Below, piece after piece: positions 22,793 to 34,300 of a DNA stretch of 64,000 nucleotides. The stretch comes from Pocillopora verrucosa (lineage: Eukaryota; Cnidaria; Anthozoa; Scleractinia; Pocilloporidae): contig NC_089323.1 in NCBI RefSeq assembly GCF_036669915.1, forward strand, positions 15,429,340-15,493,339, in the 5' to 3' direction. A program made the translations under genes and the position numbers. Numbering within the stretch: position 1 is the stretch's first letter; each line of letters starts with the position of its first letter. Under the pieces are notes generated by a model, which saw only the letters and a program-made list of their open reading frames with translations, made no database searches and was not told the origin of the DNA.

Positions 22793-25700
22793 TCACTCAG
22801 CCTTACTTCCATCCACTAAAGAAATTTTACCGCCTTGGTTTAGAACTAAAGGTACACATAGCATCTGAAGTTTCTCATGTACTTTCTTCGAAACAGCTAC
22901 CATTTCTTCTTCGTTAAGAGATTCTAACAGTGATACAACAGCATTAAGAACGTGTCTTTCTTTCGGACGAGATTCAAACGTCCATTCTTGGGTGTTCTCC
23001 ATATCATTGTTAAGTTCTTCTTCAATCTCATCTGGTGCTTTATTGTCTTCAGCTCTTCGCATTCTTTGAAGAATATTCTGGTTCAAGTGCTTCCTAGTGT
23101 CAGATATGAGGTTTATACCTCGTTTCCAGGCCCTCAACTCCATCTCCCCGTCGCCATCTATGTTGATCCAATTAGTGGCCATCCATTTCTCGCCTTTAGT
23201 GACGTCACAGTGACCGTAGTACATCCTGTTATCCAGTCCCCCGATCCATGTACCATCATCATTAGGCACATGGTTGTACCACATGACAGCCTTGCCTCGT
23301 TTCGGTTTGATGACCAGTTTGCCTTTAGCACAGTACTCGTGTGAGTTGCATTTCCCAATAGCATTGTTCATCCATTTCTGCAGATAGGGAACATTTGATT
23401 AGAAATAACTACCGGAACAGACCCAAGGAATCTTTAATATAGTCTGAAACGAAGAAATTTAGCTCGCAAAATCTGAATTTGCACTTATTTGGTTTTCTAT
23501 ACATTTACTAGTTACTGCTGAAGTAACTCAGGTCTGATAACTTTGCTCTGACAATATCACTTGTAAACCGAATTCAAATAAAACAAACCTCGTATCCTTT
23601 GTGACGCATGAAAAATTTCCCACGCATCTTCTCCCCGCCAGGAACCCACCACTTTCCATCTATTTGTGTATTTCCCTTTAATTGTCCAGCGTATTTAATG
23701 GAAAAATCTTTGTTTCCTTGATTCAAATACTTCTTGCGGAATCGTATTACGTTTCCTGTCAAAAGACTGTCAATCAATTCGAATTCCCCGTTGTCGTCAC
23801 TTCCTTTGCCATAAATAACTTTATTAGCACCATCCATTTTAAATTGTATATCCACTTCAAAGGTATTTCGACTTCCGGTTGTCTTGTCGTAAGTGAAAAA
23901 CCCTGTCCAGGTACCAGAGTTGTTCATGATGTCATCCTAAATAGAGATTGAGAGGGTAAGTTTGTAAAGAAACTATGGCGCTGCGTCAGTGTTCGGTGTT
24001 AAGGGGGGGAGGTGTATAACAAGATTATCTGGTTTTATCACCTGAGTTGATGATATAAATAGGCCACCGTAAAGAGTTTCTAAAGCTGACCCGTTGAGCG
24101 TTAGCCCTTTACGAGAGCTAAATTGTGGTAGACCATTTAGTTACTGCAAATACTCATGCGCCTCCTCTCTGTCAAGAACTTCAATTTTCTAATGAGCCCC
24201 TTTCTCTGAGGAACCTTCCTTGTTTAGAAGTTAACGTTTATATGAGCTTCTTTCTCTTATAAGCACATGTACCCTGGTATCTTCTAGAACTTCATGTTCC
24301 CAATAATCACCATTCCTCGAACTTCAATTATCTCTAAGGCTCCATTCCTTAGCAAGCCCTCTCCGTCTAGAACTGCAAGCCTATATTCTTCCTCCACGGT
24401 GAAGATCTTCAATTTTGTAGTTAAGACCCATCCTCTATTAAACCAACCACCTCCCTGAAATTTTGAGTTAACCCCATCTCGACTTTCAAGTTTTTTTTAA
24501 TGAGCTCCTCTCCCTTATAAACGCTACCTTCCCCGTCTACAACTTCAAATTTTTAATGAAATCGTCTCCCTTATTGGCCCCTGTCCCTGTTTAGAACCTC
24601 AAGTTGCCGATCTGTCCCTCTCCCCCTCCCTTTCTGGACGGACAAAAATTTCTAAGCTATTTTTCCTTCATTAATGCTGCTTACTGTTGAAAAAACAATT
24701 TTTATCTTACATAAAGTTACATCTTTTAAAAGTTTTTCATTTTACGTATTTTATTACCACTATCTATATATGGGGCCGGACTAAAAAATAGCTTCTTTCG
24801 TATCTTTGCCAGGTGTTTGCATCGACTTACCTCAAATTCGCTATTTGCAAGTGGCATCACCAATTCCCCTCCTTCATCGACATCGTTGAGGAAATAAGCT
24901 AGTGTTATGTACCTTTGGAAATGATATAGAGAAATAACTGTTTATTTATACCTAGTACGGCATGTAACGCTATGAAATCTTTAAAAATTTTTTCTGATTG
25001 ACTTCTTCCGGATTGACTTCTTCCACTTCAAATTTTTGTTCCACAAGTTTTGTCCCACAACATCGAAGACGTGTGGTTATGAAGTCCTTTTTTTGTCTCG
25101 ATACTTTTTCTTCTGTGGCAATTCTTCAGTGTGGGAAAAAATGTGAAACATAGCCAAGAAAGTCGAAATGGATTGGAGAGGTGTCCTACTTGTCTCAATT
25201 TTCATGCTTTTCATTGTCTTTCACATACCTGCATATTCTGCATTCTTTCATGTCTCCATACAGACAGCAGGGAACACCCTCAAATTTAGGCTCACTGTCT
25301 TGTTGACAATATTGATAGTTGTTTTCTTCAAACTGCATCACCTTAAAGTGAATTGTATAATATCAAAACAACGACTTGGCTGTTGCGAGATACGTTAATG
25401 AACACAAAATGAGGTGGGTGTGAGTGGTAATAAAAAATAATGAAGGAAGACAGAAAATGAAGATTGGTCGGGTGCGAGGTATGATAGGACTGTTGCTGGA
25501 GCTGACGGACTACGGATTTGGGTCACGCTATTGGTCAACTTGTCATTCAAAGAAGTTCTGGTTTATTTTCTTTGTTTTCAAGGAAAACCCTAAAAAGACT
25601 GCAAAGTTTTTCAGAATCAGAGAATTTTTCGTCATCTGAGAACAACAATAAAATAACAACAACAAGTTTGCGTGTCACATACGGAACATTGTTATCTTGC

Positions 25701-28700
25701 TCACCGCGCGCAGAGTTGTTTCGTTGCAGCAACAACTGAAGTAGCGACAACGTTACGTCATGTCCATGTTTCAGTTCCTAGTTTCTTTCCTTTTTTTGTG
25801 GTAGAGGTTAAGGGTTTGTTTTTTTCAGAAATATTATTCCCGTTTACCTGCATGGGTTCACTCTCCTGAATAATTTCCTTTGGTATTTTGGTAACTGCTT
25901 GAAGCCTGGAAGAAAAACTTTAGTGTTAGAAATACACCCGTTATAGACCATACGTTAGACTATAATTAAACAAAGTTATACCTCAATGGGATCCTTTGTA
26001 GGTGTTGATTATTTATGTAGTTTAGAGTGTAGCTGGGGGGGGGGGGGTCATCGGTTACATGTCACATCTTACCCTTGTGTTAAGTAATTTGTTATTCATG
26101 GTAGCAAAAAAATCAACGTGGTATACCCTCCAATGTCCGTGAGAGGCTAGTATAGAACCCCCCCTTCCCCCCACGCCCCTCCCCCTGTTGGAAGGTTCTT
26201 CCTCTAACCCTAATTACTCAGGGACAGGTCATCATTTATCGCTGGGGGAGGTGGATTTTGGTTTCGACACGATAAAATTTACCTGATCCAAGCATAAAGC
26301 GCTATAATATTCTTACGATCCTCTCGTAACCCAACCCCCCTCCCTCATTTGTAGTTAATCAGCAGTAAATTTTCCATGGTTCCCCCCCCCTTTATACTCT
26401 GTTGACAGCGACTGATCCCCCTCCATTCCAGCTGAAAACCATGTGATCCCTTTTAAACTCTTCCAAACACCCCTCCCCCCCTTACCCGCGGTCACTCATC
26501 AAGAGTTCTTTGTCCGGCATATCTTTCCAAGAATAGACCCGCCATCTCCTGTTATGGTTGCGTTCTAGGAGAAATCTTTTTTAGGGATTGAGTCGCACTA
26601 AGTACTATGAGTGGGAGATCTCATAGGCTACAACAAACGTGTAACTACCGACCGTTCGTGGAATCCATGCAATAAGTCAGGCTGATATCTCAGCAGTTCG
26701 TCCTCATCATGCCACAGCCAAGATACTCTACTGTTAGGTATTCTCCTCAGTGACGAATCATTCAGAAGGCCAGCAATATATTGTCTTATTTCCTCCAGTT
26801 CTACGCTTTTGAATTCAGTCAGGTTGATTTTTCCTGGTCAAACAAAAATAAAAAAGAAGACGTATTTTGTCAATGAAGGTGATAACTTCAAATTATTTGA
26901 AAGCGGGGAACACGCTCTACAGTTTTACTCCTACTTGATTATAGATCATATTCAGTTACCCTCGATAAATTCAGGATCGTATATCGTGCTCCAATGAGAC
27001 ACAAACATACTTACCATTATCATCTTCATCCAATTTTAATGTTTTCATCCTGTTAAAAGTAAATGAACGAATCAATAAATAAAGAAGCAATTTTTTAAGA
27101 ACATATTTCTCTCCCAGTTTTAAAAAAATATGTTGACCGATAAATCCCACTTACATCTCGGTGGCGTTATGTTTGGTAAATTTAAGATCCATTTTACCAG
27201 GGATCAGGACAATCTGTAACAGCAATGGAAAGAAAGGAATGTTAGTATGCAATTCTTATTACGAGCAGTAAGTGATATAAGTGAATTTATCTTTAAACTC
27301 AAGTTCAAGGATGGACTAAGGCATTGAGAATCACAGATGAACCTCTCTGTGCCCAAGTGTCCTCCTTGATTCTATAGATAGGCTATTACAATTAAGTTAT
27401 TAGATATAGGATAATCCATCGACGCGTGTAGATATGGAAATTCTCTTCAGGTGTCTCGATCTTATTCGTTCGCTGCACTTACGAGTGAGATATGAAACGA
27501 TGAAGAGAAATTCCATATCTACAGCAACTACGTATTATTAATTTTTGTTGATCATACGTCGATTTCATTAAAGGTGAACACTTTACTATTCATTTATTAT
27601 TAGCCTGACAGAGTGGCGCGAAAGGAGAGTGACGTGTCAGCGGCTGATTGGCGATATCAAGGACACGTAAAAAATTATCGTAATTTTTTCTCTTGTACAG
27701 TTACGGCTTTTCTCAGGGCTGGAAATCTTTGTAAAATACCGTAGTTTATATAATAATACGTTTAATCCTACTATTAAGGGAAATCTTGAACAGGACTGTT
27801 GGTGGAAGTGACTGCGTGACAGTGACTTCGACCAGGTCATAGGTCACGGTGTCATTCATAAGATGTGCTTGTTTATTTGTTTGTTTTAACTGAGAATGTG
27901 TTCCAAGAAGAACTATTTAGAGACGCGATTTTACCAACCTCCTCTGAGTCAATGTATTCATCACCATTCAAGTCCCACTGTTTGAAAGTGTTCAGAGGGT
28001 CTTCATAGTAAACACCTCGGTTATCTGTTTTCTTAGGATTATCATTGAGTTTTTTGTTTTCAGCCATAGCTATGATGAGTTCACATTCGTCCTCATCAAG
28101 AAAATCGGGAATCTCTGTAAAAACGATGAATGAAATTGAGAAAAGCAAGTTTTTTAAATGAGCAATGTTCTACAGGCATGGTAGCAATTCTAACTACTAT
28201 AGCATTATTTGACCATGCCTCGCACATGATGAGTGTAGAGTAATCCTCCTCTCACTTAAATCACTCTCCGTGCGAAAATTCCATAACCCCCAAGATCAAG
28301 TTAGTAATTCTCCCTACTGAAGGCCATACATTTCCTTATAAATTATACCTATAGGAGACACAAGTGTAGAAACAAGACAGCGGGGCGAACTTACAGTCGG
28401 GCGAAACCACAAGTTACCCGTTAGCGAGTATACCATTTATCATGTTTTCATGTGGCAAGCGCTGTGTATATTCAGCAGTTATGACGAAAGTGTTTCTGTT
28501 GTTGATAAACGGATCAATGTCAGTATCTGAGCAACTGCACACCTACCCCTTCCCTAACCCAACAACAGTCAAATGGTAACAAATCAGGGTTAAAGCTAGG
28601 TTAGGGGAGGGATAGGTGCGCTGTTGTTCAGGTATTGACTTTGATCCTAATTATCTCATAGGACTGATCTCTTACCAAATACAAGAGGACGCATGCTCAG

Positions 28701-29903
28701 GGTTTTTATGTGACGTTTGATGCCAGGTAGAATTTCAATCTCTTGAATGTGACCAACCTATCCAACGTGTAACAAAAGTATCATTACTGCAATGTTTACA
28801 TTTGCAAAGAACCTAAATTGTTTGTAAAAGTTCGATTAAATATCAACTCATTTTACGACTTGGCTATAAGACATGTTTCAACAAGGTGCGCATAATGGCG
28901 GTTTCGTATGATTGTAATGAGTAGAGGAATGTTTTTTTTTTATCGGCCTCCTCTGCATTCTTCCTGTGTGAGTCTTCCCACTCAAGAACGCACATCGGCT
29001 TTCCTTTCTAAGCATTATTGTTTGAGGTCTGGTAGAGTCGCGACTAGACTCAAGAAAGAGAGGGATTGGACCTGACAGAAGAGCGTTATTTCAAAGGTAA
29101 ACCCTGTGAAGCTTACAATTTTAAACTCAGAGTGTATGCATGATCTCTCGGAAATAAACCAGGCAATCTCGCATGTTACTTATATTTTTCGGTCTGAGAA
29201 CATTTCGATGCGACCTTGAAATTTCTTTTAAGCTAAGTTTGCGACACAAGATTGGTAAATGCTAAATCCTTCTACTATCTTTGATAGCGAGATTTATCTA
29301 AAAATAGCTTATTTATTAAATCATTGAGCCTGAATGGAAGTCCAGTCTCTTAGCGTTATTGTCTCCTGGTTATGGGTATTAGCTTGTAAACTTATACATG
29401 GAAAGTCGGTGATTAAGACAAAGATATAAATACCTATATAAGGGGGAATCTGAACGCAGTAATGGCATCTAATAAATTATATTCAAGCGAGATCAAAGAA
29501 GAATTAAACTTGCCTTAATTCCATCGACAACTGGAATCTGAAGTCCAATCCATTCCGTAGTTGTGTTGCTGTTAGATAAAACTTGTTTATCATTGCTTTC
29601 TGATAAATTGTTATGAACCTCGTTACTTTGTTGTCCCTCTTTCAAATCTTGTGAAAGACTTTCTACTTGTTCTGTCTTTTGTATTCTTGGTATTTCTTCC
29701 TTTAAGTCCACAATTTCGTCGTTCTGAACGTATTTAATTTCATCTATCGTGTCACAGAAGCCCTCTTCGTTTTCATCGCTATCGCACGTGTGTTGATGTA
29801 TTGAGATATCTTTTGCTTTGATTTGTAAACCCCTCGCAATGATCAAAACCAAACCTAAAAACCAGACAAAGCGGTGGGATGTTCTATCCGCCATTAGTTG
29901 CAT
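22793..29903 (-). CDS. P4HTM: Gene C: P4HTM-like pseudoenzyme with an inserted domain
   Basis: Eleven exons give about 702 aa: 29903-29514, 28757-28676, 28114-27939, 27213-27155, 27049-27015, 26833-26653, 25905-25848, 25341-25229, 24912-24831, 23936-23589, 23377-22793. Hydrophobic segment 12-23 is followed by a long Glu/Gln-rich linker. EF-hand 1 (D205-E216) has Glu for the central Gly; EF-hand 2 (D243-E254) is canonical. In the catalytic domain the HYHCHHDS motif is YQYCQQDS: all four His are replaced (first iron ligand Q340, D342 kept), and the distal His is Tyr (Y562, codon 23218-23216). K572 is kept. Such a protein should not bind iron like its relatives. A symmetric 348-nt exon (residues 393-508) adds a new domain inside the core, and the tail (652-702) matches that of gene B. 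Intron 1 uses a GC donor, and two donors (after 27939 and 26653) are weak GTTGGT/GTCGGT sites. The reading frame is intact throughout, which argues against a plain pseudogene. The alternative start is Met4 (29894). Confidence 0.85.
22796..22948 (-). other. C-terminal module of gene C shared with gene B
   Basis: Residues 652-702 (LLESL, HEKLQ, CVPL, NQGGKI). See gene B. Gene C has nine extra residues after the shared block. Confidence 0.6.
23589..23936 (-). other. Inserted 116-aa domain exon of gene C
   Basis: Phase 0-0 exon with clean sites (TATTTAG acceptor; GTTTGT donor). Periodic aromatic/Gly pattern: GTWTGFF, FEVDIQFKM, YGKGSDDNGEFEL, then VIRFRKKY, IKYAGQL, IDGKWW, GKFFMRH. This looks like an antiparallel beta-barrel or beta-sandwich of six to eight strands, with alternating hydrophobic residues. 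I do not name a family. Nothing similar is present in the other four paralogues. Confidence 0.6.
23960..24160. repeat. MITE-like family 1, partial copy
   Basis: Reversed tail (AAAGAAACTATGGCGCTGCG) followed by TTATCACCTGAGTTGAT, GGCCACCGTAAAGAGTTTCT and GAGCGTTAGCCC. The second arm is eroded. It lies in the intron between exons 9 and 10 of gene C. Confidence 0.6.
26220..26465. repeat. Dispersed repeat family 7, copy
   Basis: GGTCATCATTTATCGCTGGGGG, TAGTTAATCAGCAGTAAATTTT, CTCTGTTGACAGCGACTGAT and GAAAACCATGTGATCCC. It lies in the intron between exons 6 and 7 of gene C and is rich in poly-C. Confidence 0.55.
27417..27527. repeat. Hairpin element family 5 (GTAGATATGGAAATTCTCTTC arms)
   Basis: Left arm GTAGATATGGAAATTCTCTTC (27428-27448) is mirrored by GAAGAGAAATTCCATATCTAC (about 27503-27523). 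Between the arms lie TCTCGATCTTATTCGTTCGCTGC and ACGAGTGAGATATGAAACGA. One arm of a relative lies at 54108-54190. Confidence 0.7.
27603..27795. repeat. Dispersed repeat family 6, copy 1
   Basis: Ordered matches with 54628-54800: CCTGAC-GTGGCG-GAAAGG, GACGTGTCA, GCTGATTGG-GATATCAA, then CGGCTTTTCTCAGGGCTGGAAATC. It follows a family-5 hairpin in both places. Confidence 0.65.
28510..28648. repeat. Snap-back hairpin repeat family 2, copy
   Basis: GGATCAATGTCAGTATCTGAG...CACCTACCCCTTCCCTAACCC mirrored by GGTTAGGGGAGGGATAGGTG...ATTGACTTTGATCC. In the intron between exons 2 and 3 of gene C. Confidence 0.7.
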
Positions 29904-31322
29904 CAATCTTGCCTTGTTATGCTCCCGTCAAGGCCTCGGAACCTCGGTCAAAAAATTCTTCATAAATTAATGATCCAAAATATTACGGCTCAGAGGTTTT
30001 TCATTCATGGAGAATAAATTGTTTTACTCTAAAGCAGCCATATGAAAGCGTATGATGCCACCAGCGTCTGTGATTGGTCAGTTTGAATGAGCAGGGCAGG
30101 TACCAGAAGGGACCATGAGCGTAAAAAACGGGAGGAAGCCTTTTCAGTGCAAAGTGATGCGGGTATTTCGTAAGATGTTGTGCAGTCTAATGTTTTGCTT
30201 TTATTTTCAGCTTTGAAGAAAATATTCCGCTGTATTCAATTTATTCAATTGCTCTCATATGGAATAAAACCTTTTGTTCTCAGTTCAGGGAGACAAAGGC
30301 AAGAACAAAGAGCAGGGATGATCAATGATGGAAAAGCTGGATTATAAAAGACGTTCTTGAAATATCCAGGCTAAAGTTTCGCATGATACCCGGAATGATA
30401 CACAAACCATTAAGTGTATAGAGATCCTTTTTAAGTCACTCATGCAGGGTAAAGGTCTTTTTTGCGTCGCCGAACAAGAGAAAAGTCACGAGAAACGACT
30501 TCGTCGAGCTTTAACAGTCTCTGAAAGGCAAGGAGTTTCCGGGGTTTCCAAAGTGCAAGAATAGCATGCCCGAATTTAGAAGGATAGCCTAAAGTTGATA
30601 TTTTTGACCCTGGCTCACCAGGGAACACCAGGGTTCCTGTATTTCGACAGCAATTTTTTGGAATACTTGGCATTTAGAATGGTTGCCATGACTTACCAAG
30701 AACTCATTAGAAAAAAAAAAGGATCATATGATCGTAATGAAGACTAATTATATCGAGAGAAATGAATGTAACTCGTTTTGTAATAATTGAACGCTAATTA
30801 GATATGCATAATTTAGTGAATATCAATTACCGGAAGGAAGTCGGTTTGATCGTGACTAATTTCATTATAAAATTATATTGTAAGCTGACTTAGAGAGATA
30901 TTGTTTTTGTTTTTATTATTAGTTTTTTTTTTTGCCTTTTACCGCACGGCCATAGACTGAAATTCTTGCGAGTTGCGAGGTTCCTGTTTGTCTGGTCGAC
31001 AGCTACAAATTACAGGGAAAGAGAGATAAAATGCATGACACTTGCCTGTCACACAATACTTATTTTCTCAATCGAGGTCGTACGCTGGCCAGTGTTCACT
31101 GAAGTTTAAATCCGCAATAATTTTCGAGAAAACATGATGGATTCAGCAAGCTGCTGTAACTTGGTTATTCTTAGATAAGTTAAATTTATGGATGTCTCGC
31201 TCTACATCTGACATCTCAGTGAGGGCCATTGTTAAATTTTGTTTACAAATGATATGCAAATGTGGTGTTCACGGCCGTGAAATCAACTAGTTACGGGAAA
31301 GAAGCCATCTAAAAGATCAACT
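29904..31322. promoter_or_regulatory. Head-to-head intergenic region of genes C and D
   Basis: 1,419 nt between the divergent ATGs of genes C and D. No coding exon, no large repeat and no clear TATA box were seen. By position it must hold both 5' UTRs and both promoters, so shared regulation is possible. Confidence 0.5.
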
Positions 31323-34300
31323 ATGGCGCCGCCGCGTGCGGATAACAAGAAATTCTCGAAGGAAAGATCAAAACAAAAGGCAGCAAAGAAGCCCTCGAAA
31401 TCGTCTCTTCCTTCTACGGCGGTGGCCGTCGCTTTAACCGCTCTGGTAGCGATATGTGTAGCTATGTATTACAAGAATGGATCTGGGATCGAGACGAACC
31501 TCCGCCAAGCGACGAAGGAAAGAACCAAAGAATCAATAGGAACTTCAAATTCCAAACGAAGTGATACGAATGCCGATTTTAAAGTTCTACCTCGATTAAA
31601 TGGTGTGAAGGTAAGAAATAGAGATCCAGTAATACCTCAGAAAATAAGTTTCAGCTCAAGAACCCATCGTATTAGTGACGTGTCGTTGTATTTAATTCAA
31701 TATTAAGTTAACAGCTATTTTCTTTGTATTTAATGTATTTCTGCTACCTTCGCTCTATTGTATATTTCGAATGTATTGTAGGCACAAACTTAACATGCAA
31801 TTTAGGATCTCAAGTTGTTGTTTAATTGCATTTTTTTCAAATAAACTATGTATGTTTGTATGTATGTATGTACCATGATATCTGGATAACTTATTCCTGC
31901 TTGTTCGTAGAATCATGTTTGTCCACGGGTTATTTATTTTTTGGTCATTTTTAGCCATTCAGTAACGGAGTTTTTTTTTTTTAACCATTTTTGCGTCTAA
32001 GTTTGTAAAAATATCATTTGATCTTCATCAAGATGAACATTATAGCGTTGATGAAACAGACAGAATATGCCAATCCTGTTGAAACGTGACAGTCACGTAA
32101 CGCAATCCTTATGATTTAAAGATGTATCTGTAACTGTATCATGAGGTGGAGGTGTTTTCAGGTGTTATCATTGCGCCCCCCCCCCCCTGAATTAGCCTCA
32201 CGTAGACGCATATTTTATTAACAAATTACGTTTACCCTTCAGGTTGGCCATGTGCAAAAAAGACAACTAAGCCCAGGAAAGGTGTATGAAATTAAGACAC
32301 TTAGCTTAAGACCGCCTATCTTCGGTAAGAAAATTAAAATTTTCCTAAATTCTTTGTCATCCATTTATTTATATTAAACGCAGTATTGACTCATCAATAA
32401 ATTTTATGTCTTGATCTCTATTTCATGTCAGAAATTCCCGATTTTCTGTCCGAAGACGAATGCCAGACTATAATAAACCGAGCTTCCAAGGCGGGCCTGG
32501 ACACCAGTGAGGTCCAGGACCCTGAAACGGGTATCAACATTGAGCCAACTAATAAGGCGACGTTTCACAGTTGGGATTACAATAACGATGGTGTCATTGA
32601 AAAAGTAGAGGTACGAGGTCGTAGACAATGCTATCTAAAATTTATTGGCATTTTGCTCGAGGTGTAATCTCGTTCTCCCGCAAGTGTTAATGTCAGTCTA
32701 TCTTCTTCAGCTTTTCAACTCATCTCCCACCAGAACAAGTGTCAGGCAATTCTTCTCTGGGTAAAGAGGGTGTGACAAGGTATAACCCCCTCCTCACCCG
32801 GGAGAGTATCCTTTTGTTAAGAGTGCGAGTATCTATTGTAGCAATTTTCTTGCAATTCTTTGATGGATAAATTCAAATGAGCAAAGAGGAGACAAAATCG
32901 GGCAATCAACCTCAAGATAACAAAATTCTAACTCTTTTAATTCCTTTTTTGTAGGTAATGCATAATCTTGTTGATCTCAGTGATTTATACTTCTCAGAAG
33001 AAGACATCGCAAAAATGTAAGTGGCCCGTCAGGGTGGGACGTTATCGTCATCATTTCCTTATCCTCCTTCGTCCTATTTACAACAAATATAATCCTTTGT
33101 GATCATCGCCGTTACAATTAGGGAGACATCACATTTTAATCACTTCCGGGAGTTTAATGGTTAAGACAAGGCTGTAACTATGTTTTTCTTTTTACTAAAC
33201 GTCTGCAGGTTTGTTGAGCTGAAAGTGGACAAGAATAACAATGGTTTGTATTTTGTTCTTTTTTTTTTGCTATTCTCCTTGCACTTAACCTTTTTCTTTG
33301 GGTATTTAGAAACCAAAGGATGAATTTTTTAACACAATGTAAACTTTCAGTGGCAAAATTTCGATTTAGAGTAATATGGGTCAGATTACTCACGTTGCAC
33401 TATTTCTGCCGTTAGTTGACAATTAACCTTTTTTTTTTTAAGGTGTTATGGATTTAAAAGAGTTCCTTGCAGTGACGACAAACAAGATTATGAAAAGTCT
33501 TCATAACATGGCAAAAAAACTTCCTCGGGTGAAAAGCCGAAACAGTCAGCAAACATGGTTGGATCATCGAAAGATCAAAGGACTCAATGACAGGTAAATA
33601 AAAAGAGGTTAAGGGAGTGAATGACAGCCTTTTGTTGACTTTTCCATCTATTTTCCGCACAATTTTGGAAGTTACAAGTTGATCACCTCCTGGTTTTTAA
33701 GAGGTAACAGGATGGTCGCGCGACTTGGTGTCAAGGGAACTTATGGGAAATTTTTATTTGGAGTATCTTGAATAATTTGCAGTCCACTTAATAGGTTACT
33801 AAAATAGGAGTAGCCAGATTCTGGTAGCCAATATCTAAATTAAAAAAATGTCTAACAAACTTGCTGAAAACGTCAAAACATCTTTTAAAAACTTTTTTGC
33901 ATTAAAAAATATAATCATTGGCTTTCAGAGTGGCGGCTCTAACAAAGCTTCCAAGGGCAGTTATAGAGGAGAGTGAAGAACTTCAGGTAAGCATTCCGTT
34001 TTTTTTTTTTTTTATTGAAAGAATCCATTGATCTATGTTTCCGCTGTGTTTAAGTTAGTAGAGGAATGAGGTGGCGGTGATAATAACCTTTCGGGACCCT
34101 TCCCGAATGATAAGTGGCTCGATGCTGTTATTCATTCTTTCTTTCTTTTTCTTTTTTCACTCTTAGGTTGTCCATTACCATCCCGAGGGCCACTATCACT
34201 GTCATCACGATTCCCAAGATTTTGAACCGAACGTTCCTTGTTGTGCTTTCCGTGATAGAAGTCACTGTCGTCTTTGTCGGTAAAAAAAAATAGATTACGT

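Noticed and set aside
22952..23344. Plus-strand ORF of 130 codons
   Set aside because: Exact antisense shadow of the last coding exon of gene C.
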